NCBI RefSeq assembly: GCF_002119765.1
Contig: NZ_CP021112.1
Span: 4,706,501 to 4,770,500, forward strand
Length of the DNA stretch: 64,000 nucleotides
Direction of reading: 5' to 3'
Source: Pseudorhodoplanes sinuspersici
GTDB taxonomy: Bacteria; Pseudomonadota; Alphaproteobacteria; Rhizobiales; Xanthobacteraceae
The position numbers and the translations under genes were made by a program. Shown in pieces: positions 53,326 through 61,951 of this stretch. A model generated the notes under the pieces. It did no database searches. It was given only the letters and a program-made list of their open reading frames with translations, and was not told the origin of the DNA. How positions within the stretch are numbered: position 1 is the stretch's first letter; each line of letters opens with the position of its first letter.

Positions 53326-54384
53326 GTGAGCAACGAAGGCGTTAAAGTCGTTCGTGAGCCGCACAAGAAAAAGACTACACTGCAAAAACTGAAGTCCCTG
53401 ACCCGCCGCGCGATCCTGCACCGCGGGGCTCTGGCCGGCCTTTTGGCACTGACGCCAGTGCCGTTGCTGGCACAGGCCGAATATCCCAACAAACCCATCC
53501 GCGTCGTCGTGCCATTCCCGGCCGGCGGCACAACCGACATGCTGGCGCGGCTCCTGACACAGAAGATGGGAGAGTCGCTTGGCCAGTCATTCGTGGTCGA
53601 GAATGTTGGCGGAGCCGGTGGTTCGCTCGGTGCCGAGCAGATCGCGAGAGCTGCGCCCGACGGCTATTCGCTGCTGTTCCACAATCTGACCTTCTCCACA
53701 ACGACGTCGTCGCTGCAATATGCGGGGCGCTCACGCCACGACATCGAGAAGGATTTCGTGCCGATCTCGGTCGGCGCCTATGTGCCGATGCTGCTGCTCG
53801 CGCATCCTTCGGTGCCGGCCAAGGACCTGAAGGAGTTCGTCGCCATTGCCAAGACATCGAAAGACCCGATGTTCTACGGCTCGACCGGGCCGGGCAGTGT
53901 GATGAACTTCTCCGGTGAACTCTTGAAGCGGGACGCCGGCATCAAGCTCGACCACGTCCCGTTCAAGGGCGCCGCCCCCCTGGTGCAGGAGCTTTTGTCC
54001 GGCCGTATCCAGTTCGGTGGCGATCAGCTGTCGACCTCGTTGCAACATGCCAAGGCTGGCGCGTTGCGACCGCTTGCTGTTCAAAGTGCAACGCGTTCGT
54101 CGGCCTTACCGGATGTGCCGACGGTGCGCGAACAGGGCTTTGCATTCCTAGAGCTGCAAGGCTGGAATGGCTTCTTCGCGCCGGCCGGTACACCCGATGC
54201 GATCGTCGCCCGCCTTCACAAGGCGATCGTCGCGGCATCACAGGCGCCCGACGTCCGTGCGAAGATGGCGATGGTCGGCGCTGAGCCTGGTGGCTCATCG
54301 CAGGAAGAGATGCGGCAAATGCTGCGCGAACAGGTTTCGAAGGTGAAGCCTGTGATAGAGGATTTGAAACTTATCGTGCAGTGA
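53326..54384 (+). CDS. Tripartite tricarboxylate transporter substrate-binding (Bug/TctC) protein
   Basis: A periplasmic solute-binding protein of the Bug family, which binds carboxylates and other small anions. The start is GTG 53326, behind GAGGGAGG. The long N-terminus carries a Tat-like motif (LTRRAILHRGALAGLLALTP) before cleavage near LLAQA-EYPNKPI. Family hallmarks are IRVVVPFPAGGTTDMLARLL, VVENVGGAGGSLGAEQIARA, and YGSTGPGSVMNFSGELLKRD. No TctA/TctB membrane genes are nearby, so it is an orphan receptor, as most Bug proteins are. It lies 73 bases after pdhC. Confidence 0.9.
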   Translation: MSNEGVKVVREPHKKKTTLQKLKSLTRRAILHRGALAGLLALTPVPLLAQAEYPNKPIRVVVPFPAGGTTDMLARLLTQKMGESLGQSFVVENVGGAGGSLGAEQIARAAPDGYSLLFHNLTFSTTTSSLQYAGRSRHDIEKDFVPISVGAYVPMLLLAHPSVPAKDLKEFVAIAKTSKDPMFYGSTGPGSVMNFSGELLKRDAGIKLDHVPFKGAAPLVQELLSGRIQFGGDQLSTSLQHAKAGALRPLAVQSATRSSALPDVPTVREQGFAFLELQGWNGFFAPAGTPDAIVARLHKAIVAASQAPDVRAKMAMVGAEPGGSSQEEMRQMLREQVSKVKPVIEDLKLIVQ

Positions 54385-54411
54385 TCTTTCGGAGTTGATG
54401 CCGGGCAACCC

Positions 54412-55161
54412 TCAGCCCGGCGTTAACCCTTTGGACTTGATGACGGTTTGCGCTTCGGGCGATTGCAGATAGGTCAGCATCGCCTTGACGAGGTCCGGCG
54501 CGCTGTTGCGAGCCACCGCACCCATGGAGAATTGCGTCACCTGATCGAGTTCTGCCGGCAGCGGGCCGACCAGCTCGGCGCCTTCGACTGCGATCAATTC
54601 GGGGATCTGCTGGACCGCGATATCGGCTTCACCGCGCACGACAAAACCAGCCGCGGGAGAGCCATTCCTCGCCTTGGCCTTGATCTCGTCGGTGATGCCG
54701 AGTTTCGTCAAAACATTCTCAAAAGCATTTCCGCTCAAGCCACCGGCCGAATAGGCAACCGCCTTGGCATCCAGCAAGGCCCGCTTGACGGCGTCCGGGG
54801 TGGAAATGTCCGGCTTGGGCGTTCCCGCCTTGATCGAGAGGCCGACCTGTGCCCGCGCGATGTTGACCCTGGGGCCCGAGACCTTGTCGGCCTTGATCAG
54901 CGCATCGATGTTATCGGCATTGGCAATGATCAGGTCGGCGGGCTCCCCATTGGCAAGCCGCTTCACGAGCTGGCCGGATGGCGCAACGGCAATGACGACG
55001 GTATGACCCGTGGCCTTCTCGAAGCGCGGGCCAAGCTCCTGCAACGAGGTCCGCAGCGCCTGCGTGCAAAAGACCCGGATCTCGCCGGCCGTGGCCGGCT
55101 GAGGCGACAGTCCAGCCATCAAAGATATTCCCAGTAAAAGGGCCACAGGTGCCCGGTGCAT
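54412..55161 (-). CDS. ModA-like periplasmic substrate-binding protein
   Basis: A 249-residue periplasmic binding protein with a signal peptide (cleavage near PATAG-EIRVFC). The fold signature is that of the molybdate/sulfate-type family: FCTQALRTSLQELGPRFEKA, GQLVKRLANGEPADLIIANA and IAVQQIPELIAVEGAELVG. ModB and ModC genes are absent, and molybdate specificity is not proven; related orphans serve in oxyanion or other small-ligand sensing. It diverges from lpd across 135 bases. Confidence 0.85.
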   Translation of the reverse strand: MHRAPVALLLGISLMAGLSPQPATAGEIRVFCTQALRTSLQELGPRFEKATGHTVVIAVAPSGQLVKRLANGEPADLIIANADNIDALIKADKVSGPRVNIARAQVGLSIKAGTPKPDISTPDAVKRALLDAKAVAYSAGGLSGNAFENVLTKLGITDEIKAKARNGSPAAGFVVRGEADIAVQQIPELIAVEGAELVGPLPAELDQVTQFSMGAVARNSAPDLVKAMLTYLQSPEAQTVIKSKGLTPG

Positions 55162-55296
55162 TGAAACCTCCCGGAATGTTTTCTTTGCAGCCTAGACCTG
55201 CTATCCGGCGGCCTCAATAACTCTCGTCGAAAGCCGGCCAGCGACTAGATCTTTGGTCGCCCGCACCGCCGGACCAGCAAGGAGCCCGATCGCCGC

Positions 55297-56718
55297 ATGA
55301 CCGAAAGCAATTTCGATATCATCATCATCGGCTCTGGCCCGGGCGGTTACGTCACCGCCATTCGCGCTGCACAACTTGGCTTCAAGACGGCGATCGTCGA
55401 GCGCGACTTCCTGGGCGGTATTTGCTCGAACTGGGGCTGCATCCCGACCAAGGCGCTGCTGCGCTCTGCTGAAATTTACCACTACATGCAGCATGCCAAG
55501 GATTACGGGCTGTCGGCCGACAATGTCTCGTTCGATGCCGCCGCCGTCATCAAGCGCTCGCGCGGCGTCGCCGGCCGGATGAATTCTGGCGTTGGCTTTC
55601 TGATGAAGAAAAACAAGGTCAGCATCATCTGGGGCGAAGCCACGATCGATGCGCCGGGCAAGATTACCGTCAAGGCCAGCAAGACCGAGGCGCCGAAAGG
55701 CGCGCTCGGCCCCGGCACCTATCAGGCCAAGCATATCATCATCGCTACCGGCGCGCGGCCGCGCGTGCTGCCGGGCCTCGAGCCGGACAAGAAGCTGGTC
55801 TGGACCTATTTCGAGGCGATGAACCCGGACAAGATGCCGAAGTCGCTGCTGGTCGTCGGCTCGGGCGCGATCGGCATCGAGTTCGCGAGCTTCTATCGCA
55901 CCATGGGCGCCGAGGTGACGGTCGTCGAGGTGCTGCCGCAGATCCTGCCGGTCGAAGATGCCGAGATCGCGGCCTTCGCACGCAAGCAATTCGAAAAGCA
56001 GGGCATGAAGATCATGTCCGGCGCCAAGGTGACCAAGCTCGACAAGAAGGCCGACAGCGTCACCGCGACCATCGATGACGGGAAGGGCGGAACGCAGACG
56101 CTAACCGTCGATCGCGTGATCGCCGCCGTCGGCGTCGTCGGCAATATCGAAAATATCGGCCTGGAAAAACTCGGTGTGAAAACCGACCGCGGCGCCATCG
56201 TCATCGACGGAATGTGCCGCACCAATGTGCCGGGCATCTACGCCATCGGTGACGTGGCCGGTCCGCCCATGCTTGCACACAAGGCCGAGCATGAAGGCGT
56301 GATCTGCGTTGAGGCGATCAAGGGCCTGCATCCGCATCCGATGGACAAGCATCTCATTCCCGGCTGCACCTATTGCTCGCCGCAGACCGCCTCGGTCGGT
56401 CTGACTGAACAGGCTGCCAAGGACAAGAAGCTCGATATCCGTGTCGGCCGTTTTCCCTTCATCGGCAATGGCAAGGCGATCGCACTCGGCGAGGATCAGG
56501 GCCTCGTGAAAGTCATCTTCGACAAGAAGACCGGCCAGCTTCTCGGCGCGCATCTCGTCGGCGCCGAGGTGACCGAATTGATTCAGGGCTTTGTCGTCGC
56601 GATGAACCTGGAGACGACTGAAGAAGAATTGATGCATACTATCTTCCCGCACCCGACCTTGTCGGAAACGATGAAGGAAGCGGTGCTCGACGCCTATGGG
56701 CGTGTGTTGAACATGTAA
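55297..56718 (+). CDS. lpdA: Dihydrolipoyl dehydrogenase (E3)
   Basis: E3 re-oxidises dihydrolipoamide with FAD and NAD. The FAD motif IIIGSGPGGYVTAIRAAQLG, the redox-active disulfide in GGICSNWGCIPTKALL, the NAD motif VVGSGAIGIEFASFY and the interface HPHPTLSE-type end (IFPHPTLSETMKEAV) are all present. The length of 473 residues is standard. It completes the PDH set although the two binding-protein genes separate it from pdhC. A strong hairpin terminator follows. Confidence 0.97.
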   Translation: MTESNFDIIIIGSGPGGYVTAIRAAQLGFKTAIVERDFLGGICSNWGCIPTKALLRSAEIYHYMQHAKDYGLSADNVSFDAAAVIKRSRGVAGRMNSGVGFLMKKNKVSIIWGEATIDAPGKITVKASKTEAPKGALGPGTYQAKHIIIATGARPRVLPGLEPDKKLVWTYFEAMNPDKMPKSLLVVGSGAIGIEFASFYRTMGAEVTVVEVLPQILPVEDAEIAAFARKQFEKQGMKIMSGAKVTKLDKKADSVTATIDDGKGGTQTLTVDRVIAAVGVVGNIENIGLEKLGVKTDRGAIVIDGMCRTNVPGIYAIGDVAGPPMLAHKAEHEGVICVEAIKGLHPHPMDKHLIPGCTYCSPQTASVGLTEQAAKDKKLDIRVGRFPFIGNGKAIALGEDQGLVKVIFDKKTGQLLGAHLVGAEVTELIQGFVVAMNLETTEEELMHTIFPHPTLSETMKEAVLDAYGRVLNM

Positions 56719-56764
56719 CACCGGTGCGCCATTGGCGCGATCATTACCGGAGAGAATAAAGGGG

Positions 56765-56795
56765 AGGGCGGATCGAAAGATTCGCCCTTTCTCGT
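56765..56795 (+). terminator. Intrinsic terminator of lpdA
   Basis: A 10-bp stem, AGGGCGGATC (56765-56774) and GATTCGCCCT (56779-56788) with one G-T pair, is capped by a GAAA tetraloop and followed by TTCTC. It lies 46 bases after the lpdA stop. Confidence 0.7.
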
Positions 56796-56818
56796 CAGTG
56801 ATCCTTTCTCGTCAGTGA
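56786..56818. repeat. Tandem 16-bp direct repeat
   Basis: CCTTTCTCGTCAGTGA occurs exactly twice (56786-56801 and 56803-56818), one base apart. It abuts the lpdA terminator, at the left edge of the accessory block. It may be a slippage or insertion-repair scar. Confidence 0.8.
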
Positions 56819-56878
56819 GGTACCAATCTCCGAACTTCTCTTCAGCACGATGATGACCAAGGCCGCCGATTCTCTTCG

Positions 56879-57445
56879 TTAGCGCAGATCGATCCTGAGC
56901 GGTGCGGACGAAGGAGACTCCGACCACACCCGTTCAAACGACACGCCTCGAAGGCCGCTGTGGCGGATGTCCTCAATCAAGTCCCGCGTGAGAAAGACAG
57001 GAGAGCTGCGGCCCGGAAGCTTAAAGATTGCGTGTCCGGCCAGCACATCGCGCTTAAATTCATAGACTTCGACAGCCAGGATCGCTCCGTCGTCGAAACG
57101 CACGATCTTCGACTTCTGCTCGTCCAACGCATCGAGCACGCACGTGACATTGAGCAGCCAGTGGTGTTCACCGCGAAGCGGCAATAATTGTCCATAGGGC
57201 GCCAGTGTCTTCTTCAGCGCTTCGGCGGCCGTCGTCGTGAGCATGGGGGCGTAAGCGCCCAGCCACGGAAAGTCCGAATAAGATCGCTCATGGCCATCTT
57301 CGTCCTCTCGAAGCAGTTGCATCACCGGCTCAGGCCAATTCGTTTGAGGTGAGCCGTCGAGAGCGGAAAAGAGCTCGAAGTCATTTGGGTCTGAAGGCAA
57401 AATCCATTCTTGTCCTTCCAGCACAGTCAGACAATAGACGTCCAT
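56879..57445 (-). CDS. Imm11/DUF1629-like protein (putative immunity protein)
   Basis: A 188-residue soluble protein starting at ATG 57445 (MDVYCLTVLEGQEW); GTG 57457 would add four residues. The C-terminal pattern, SSPVFLTRDLIEDIRHSGLR followed by GVSFERVWS, resembles the DUF1629/Imm11 family named after the Myxococcus MXAN_0049 immunity protein. The N-terminal W-containing and middle domains also fit loosely. Such proteins are predicted to neutralise polymorphic toxins. No toxin gene is recognised in this window, so it would be an orphan immunity gene. Family assignment is from pattern memory. Confidence 0.6.
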   Translation of the reverse strand: MDVYCLTVLEGQEWILPSDPNDFELFSALDGSPQTNWPEPVMQLLREDEDGHERSYSDFPWLGAYAPMLTTTAAEALKKTLAPYGQLLPLRGEHHWLLNVTCVLDALDEQKSKIVRFDDGAILAVEVYEFKRDVLAGHAIFKLPGRSSPVFLTRDLIEDIRHSGLRGVSFERVWSESPSSAPLRIDLR

Positions 57446-57573
57446 TCGCCGCGCCACTCACTGCTGATTCAGTCAGTCGTCATGATATACAGCGGGCGAG
57501 AAATGGGCATCGCGGGCATCTGCAAATTGGCTGTCCGCAAAAAAGCGACCGCCATCGCCACTCAGGCGGGGAA

Positions 57574-58326
57574 TCACCGCTTGCTTGAACGGAGCCAGCG
57601 CATGAAGGCTTGGCCAAGCGTGCGGATGACGATCGCCAGAACGGCGGCGATGAGGCTTTGCAGGGCGCTCGGCGCATTGCCGGTCGGCGCTGTTGGACTG
57701 CTGGCAACCGGTCCGGGCGCGGCGGGTGTTACATCGCTGTCCGCATTGCCAGCATGTCTGGCATAGGCAGCAGCCAGCTTCTGGTCGTAGGCGTTTCTGG
57801 CATAGGCGGGACCGTTATAGCCCCGGGCGAAGGCCGCCCAATTCTGGGTTTGCAGATAGACGTTCAAACCCTTGGCGCAGATGAAGCGGGCCATGGCGGC
57901 AATTTGCTCATCCTCTCCGTCGCAGAATGCGGCGACCATGGTCTGCGGCGTGGTGTAGCCGGCAGGCATGTGGTTCTCGCCAAGGATCTGCGGCAGCCCC
58001 CAGGAGCAGGAATTCAGCGCCGCGTCTTCATTGATCTGGAGCGCCTTGTACAAGCGAGGATAGCTGTCAGGCGGATAGTCGGGCTTCCACGCGGGGTAGG
58101 CCAGGTCCTCCTGTGCCGCGGCATCCCGTTCGGCACCCGACAGGTTCTGCCAGAAGATATGTGGCTCGAACAGCATCTTCGGCCGGCCGGCATGGTCGAA
58201 GCCGAAGCCCGCGGCCTCGACGTCGATCACAGCTTCGATCGCAGCGATGTCGCAACCCAATTGCTCGGCCGCAGCGCGAAGGGCGCCGGCCGAGCGTGGA
58301 CGCGCTGCGCCCGTGAACGCAAGCAT
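57574..58326 (-). CDS. N-acetylmuramidase family protein with C-terminal membrane anchor
   Basis: The N-terminal 190 residues match the DUF3380/N-acetylmuramidase fold used by phage endolysins: AIEAVIDVEAAGFGFDHAGR (likely catalytic Glu), KMLFEPHIFWQNLSGAERDA, CSWGLPQILGENH and YNGPAYARNAYDQKLAAAYA. An Ala/Pro/Ser linker (about 195-222) leads to a hydrophobic helix (LIAAVLAIVIRTLGQAFM) and a basic end. ATG 58326 is preceded by GAGGAG. The predicted activity is cleavage of the peptidoglycan glycan strand. No holin, spanin or other phage gene accompanies it, so it looks domesticated or a remnant. Confidence 0.82.
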   Translation of the reverse strand: MLAFTGAARPRSAGALRAAAEQLGCDIAAIEAVIDVEAAGFGFDHAGRPKMLFEPHIFWQNLSGAERDAAAQEDLAYPAWKPDYPPDSYPRLYKALQINEDAALNSCSWGLPQILGENHMPAGYTTPQTMVAAFCDGEDEQIAAMARFICAKGLNVYLQTQNWAAFARGYNGPAYARNAYDQKLAAAYARHAGNADSDVTPAAPGPVASSPTAPTGNAPSALQSLIAAVLAIVIRTLGQAFMRWLRSSKR

Positions 58327-58440
58327 GATTGTGCTCCTCGATCATGCGGCTCCGCAGCCGATGCCGGACGATCGCGAACGCTAGGTGGAGCAGGGAAACA
58401 AAATCCAAAGCCGAATGGCATAATTCGAATCGACAATGCG

Positions 58441-59433
58441 CTATAGCTTTGGCTTGGGCATCCGCAATACAACGCGACAGCCGGGCTGTGCGTCCTCATA
58501 TACAAGCGCACCGTTCAGCTGTTGAGCCAACAGCTCGACAACCTTCGACCCAACGCCCTTCCTCACGTGCTCCGATCCAGGCATTCCGACGCCGTTATCG
58601 GAGACCGACAGCACCAATTCATGATCAGCGTGCAGCGTTATGAGAATCTGACCTGGTTGATCGTCGGGAAAGCCGTACTTGATGCTATTTGTCACCAACT
58701 CGTTGATGATAATGGCGATGGGTACGGCGACCTCACTATGCGCATAGGCTTCATCTAACTCGCAGCGCACCGCCACTGACTTATCGCCACCGAACACCAT
58801 CAGCCGGCGCACGATATCGCCAATATACTCCTTCAGATCGACGGTCTTTGTTTGTTCGCGCAACATCAGATGATCGTACACCTCGGCCATCGTCTGAATG
58901 CGTTGCGATGTCTTTTCCATTGCATTCGATGTTTCCGGTCCGAGGGAGCGCGCTTGCAAGCGCACCATTGCGCTGAGCATCGCCAGGTTGTTCTTGGTGC
59001 GATGCGCGACCTCCTGCAGCAAAAGTGTCTTGGATTGCTCTGAGGCGACAACCTTTTCCATTTCCTTGCGAAGCACCTCGGCAAGCGTGCCGAAGGCGAG
59101 CGCTACGAAAGTGAAGAGAATGAGCGGAAGCGCCAACGTCGAAGTCCACTGCGGGTGCAACAGCCACAGAACGCCCGCCACCGCCAATCCTGTCGCAAAA
59201 AATGCGCTGCCGCGATCGAACATCAAGCCCGCCAGAAAAATCGCCGGCAGCAGAATAAACAGGCCGATGAAGTTGCTTTGCGTCTGCATTGCGGCAAAAA
59301 GGCCAAGACCAATCGCCACGAGGACTGCCGAAACGCCGTAGCGGACGCCGAGCGGCTGTGCCTTTGAAGGCAAAAGATAAAGGAGACTTTCCATCAAAAA
59401 GAACCATTGAGGGGCAACAAAGTTCCACTGCAT
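58441..59433 (-). CDS. Sensor histidine kinase (HisKA_2 type)
   Basis: A membrane-bound kinase of 330 residues from ATG 59433 (a TTG six bases upstream is possible). The N-terminal 120 residues hold about four membrane helices and no periplasmic sensor domain. The phosphoacceptor is in LLLQEVAHRTKNNLAMLSAM, and the ATPase shows NELVTNSIKYGFP (N box), VSDNGVGMP (G1) and KGVGSKVVELLAQQL (G2). HisKA_2/HWE kinases are abundant in Rhizobiales and often act in the general stress response. No response regulator is adjacent, so its partner is unknown. Confidence 0.88.
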   Translation of the reverse strand: MQWNFVAPQWFFLMESLLYLLPSKAQPLGVRYGVSAVLVAIGLGLFAAMQTQSNFIGLFILLPAIFLAGLMFDRGSAFFATGLAVAGVLWLLHPQWTSTLALPLILFTFVALAFGTLAEVLRKEMEKVVASEQSKTLLLQEVAHRTKNNLAMLSAMVRLQARSLGPETSNAMEKTSQRIQTMAEVYDHLMLREQTKTVDLKEYIGDIVRRLMVFGGDKSVAVRCELDEAYAHSEVAVPIAIIINELVTNSIKYGFPDDQPGQILITLHADHELVLSVSDNGVGMPGSEHVRKGVGSKVVELLAQQLNGALVYEDAQPGCRVVLRMPKPKL

Positions 59434-59506
59434 GAGCAAGGTTGATGCGCAATCCTGCCCATCGCTGAGCGCCAGCGTTCTGCCTTTCTCACGAGACTGC
59501 GGGCGC

Positions 59507-59764
59507 TCAATCAGTTGTCGTGAATTGCGTTTCGTTTCTTCCGCAAATCATGATTTCCCTTAATTTTGATTTGGCCTTGGCCAAGGATTCAAATTCTCCA
59601 AGAACGGTTTGCTCGTGCGTCGTGGTGGCCCTGTGGGTAACGATTCTGCACCTGCTCGTCTTCACATCTTGAACGATCGAGAACGCCGTCCCGTTTTGCG
59701 CGCCGGCATGATGAGATAGGAAGAGAGCCAGACTTAAGGCGCACAAAACTCTCCCGACTGACAT
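59507..59764 (-). CDS. Small secreted protein
   Basis: An 85-residue protein from ATG 59764, with a clear signal peptide (MSVGRVLCALSLALFLSHHA, cleavage near AGA-Q). The 60-residue mature part has two cysteines (SRCRIV and MICGR), which could form a disulfide. No family is recognised. The frame is open further upstream but that extension is not protein-like. It diverges from the LprI-like gene. Confidence 0.55.
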   Translation of the reverse strand: MSVGRVLCALSLALFLSHHAGAQNGTAFSIVQDVKTSRCRIVTHRATTTHEQTVLGEFESLAKAKSKLREIMICGRNETQFTTTD

Positions 59765-60058
59765 AGGTTTTACCTGAGGGGTAAAAAGGGGATTGGACGA
59801 CGAACGATTGTCCCACACATGCTTTCCACTCGGCCGGGAATGCAGATGCCTTGCCAAGCGGATTTCACAGAACCTCGTTGTTTTGTACCACCCTTCAATG
59901 ACCCCGGACCATCCGTCCCATTGTCCAACCTTCTTCAAAATTTTTGTCAATTTCCTCTAGCTCGGATTGCGGGCCGAGAGGAGAAGCGGCCATTCTTAGG
60001 GATTGACGCAGGGAGGCGTTCGCCGATCCGACGCTATGCTTGTGTGACGGTTCACATC

Positions 60059-61165
60059 ATGCCTGTCCTGAAACCATGGCTCGCGGTCCTGATGCTGCTC
60101 GGTGCCGCCGTCCAAGGTCATGCGCAAAGTTTCGATTGCCGCAAGGCCGAAAGCGACACCGAATGGGCCATCTGTGCAACGCCCGAACTCGGGCAGTTCG
60201 ACAACGAAGTGTCGGCAACCTATCGCAGGTATACCGATCCCTCTGTCACATCGTCGGCCGTGAGGGCAAAAGCCGAGCGGATGCAGGCCGCCTGGATTCA
60301 TGGCCGGCGCGATTTATGCCGCGGCGACGTTGCCTGTCTGACCAAGGCCTACGGCGAGATCTTGGGCGCGCTGCGGGCGCTGCCCTATACCGAGCCAACC
60401 GCTCAGACAGGCGCACTGACGAAGCTCGCTCCGCATTGCGCCGCGCCGACCGAGATAACGGCCAACGCCCCGCCGTCCCGGCAATTCGCGAAAGCACTTT
60501 GCGACGACAAGAACCTGCTCGAGAAAGCGCGCCAGATCGATTCCATCGCAAGCGAATTGCAGGATCGTTTGTCTCCGGCCTGGCGTGCGGCCTTCGACAT
60601 GCAGCAAGCCGCCATTCCGCTGACACCGAACAATTGCCCGCCTGCGAAAGTCTCCGACTGCGTGGCGCGGGTGATCGATCAGCGGCTGCAGGACGTGCGT
60701 GACTTGTCCGCCAATCTCGACAAGCCGCTCCCTGATTGCAATCCTGCCGACATCGCGATCAGAGACAGCAGCGTGGGCGATGCCGGCATGTCGCACACAA
60801 TCTCTGCCTATCTGATCGACTATAGCGGCACGGCGCCGTGTCGCCTCCGCGGCTACCCGACGGCTCTCGTCTATGACGCAATGAACAAACCGCAGCCGGA
60901 CGATGTCGTCTATTCGAATGGAACCTATTTCGCACGATCGACCGGTGTGCCGTTGCCGGTGACGCTTTCGCCACAGAACAGAACCGCCTGGTTTGCCATC
61001 GAAACAGCATCCGCCTGCGACGGGCCGGGCGAACGCAGCGTCAAAGTCGCTCTGCCGCTTCAACGCGCATGGCTTCGCACCATCAAGCCGCCCAACGCTA
61101 ATTGTCGGCAAGTCACGGTCACGCCGGTTGCCATGATCTCGACCTTGTTGTCGTCGATCTATTAG
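60059..61165 (+). CDS. Secreted LprI-like (DUF1311) protein with DUF4232-like C-terminal domain
   Basis: A 368-residue exported protein from ATG 60059 (a GTG 15 bases upstream is possible). The signal peptide (PWLAVLMLLGAAVQGHA-Q) is followed by a DUF1311/LprI N-terminal-type module: SFDCRKAESDTEWAICATPE, then LGQFDNEVSATYRRY and a Cys-rich end (about 26-95). The central part is helical with paired cysteines. The last 130 residues (ADIAIRDSSVGDAGM, then APCRLRGYPTALVYD) resemble DUF4232. LprI of mycobacteria inhibits lysozyme; a similar role here is a hypothesis supported only by the shared motif and the muramidase nearby. Confidence 0.72.
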   Translation: MPVLKPWLAVLMLLGAAVQGHAQSFDCRKAESDTEWAICATPELGQFDNEVSATYRRYTDPSVTSSAVRAKAERMQAAWIHGRRDLCRGDVACLTKAYGEILGALRALPYTEPTAQTGALTKLAPHCAAPTEITANAPPSRQFAKALCDDKNLLEKARQIDSIASELQDRLSPAWRAAFDMQQAAIPLTPNNCPPAKVSDCVARVIDQRLQDVRDLSANLDKPLPDCNPADIAIRDSSVGDAGMSHTISAYLIDYSGTAPCRLRGYPTALVYDAMNKPQPDDVVYSNGTYFARSTGVPLPVTLSPQNRTAWFAIETASACDGPGERSVKVALPLQRAWLRTIKPPNANCRQVTVTPVAMISTLLSSIY

Positions 61166-61453
61166 ACCAGTGGCGCAGAGCGTTGGGGCCGTCATCGCTG
61201 ATCGGGCCTGCAAGCTCCATGGCAGCACTTGCCAGTGGTGACCGAACCGGCAGATTAGCTGTCACGGCGCAGCCGAGGGTGGAAGCCGAAATGTATTCCG
61301 TTTAACCGGGCCGGCATTCGCGCGGCGCCAGTGCTTTGACTAGATGTCACGCAAGTCCCTCTCGGGGCTAACCGTCGCGTTTCCGGGAGCATCGGACAAC
61401 TGCGACACGTCACTACGCGTGCGATCAGGAAAATTCACATCAGCTAAGAAGTC
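61166..61453. other. Intergenic region between convergent secreted-protein genes
   Basis: 288 bases with no supportable gene. Short frames here lack a ribosome-binding site and protein-like composition. No terminator hairpin stands out. Confidence 0.4.
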
Positions 61454-61951
61454 TCAGTGCTCGTTGACAGCAACGCCGAGCATGATCAGGCTCAGCGTGC
61501 GGTTCGCGGTCTCCCGCAGGCGGCAGTAGCTCGCACCAGCAGGGTATATACCGGGCTCGATTTTGTCGAATACCGCACAGAAGCGATCGCGCGACGCGGC
61601 GAAAGTTTTCTGCGACGCTTCGATGATGTCTTTGAAGCCGCCGGACTGCACATTCTTCAACGCCTCGCGCATCTTCACGGTCCAGATGGCGAGTTCGCGC
61701 TCCGCACAGGCATTCTTCCGGGCTACGTCGTCGTTCTTCCCAGCCGCCTCCTTTATGCAAGGGTGGGCGACAAGCCCCACGCACTCAGCGCCAAACCCGC
61801 CCGATTTCTCAGCGGCCGTGAGGCACGTGTTGATCGCGGCGACATCGGCGGGCGCAGTACTCTGTGGCTTGCCGCCTTTATTTTGCGAAGCAGCGTTTGC
61901 GCTCGCGCTCAGCGCGATAGCAAGGCTGGTAGCCAATAGAAATCTTGTCAC
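61454..61951 (-). CDS. Secreted LprI-like (DUF1311-type) protein
   Basis: From GTG 61951 the product has 165 residues, with a signal peptide (TRFLLATSLAIALSASANA-A) and a mature domain with four to five cysteines: NTCLTAAEKSGGFGAECVGL, HPCIKEAAGKND, NACAERELAIW, RDRFCAVFD and ASYCRLRE. The spacing and the W-x-x-x-M segment (AIWTVKMREALKNV) recall DUF1311 lysozyme-inhibitor-like proteins. The start is uncertain; the frame stays open to a TTG at 62023. It is the second such protein in the block, on the other strand. Confidence 0.68.
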   Translation of the reverse strand: MTRFLLATSLAIALSASANAASQNKGGKPQSTAPADVAAINTCLTAAEKSGGFGAECVGLVAHPCIKEAAGKNDDVARKNACAERELAIWTVKMREALKNVQSGGFKDIIEASQKTFAASRDRFCAVFDKIEPGIYPAGASYCRLRETANRTLSLIMLGVAVNEH

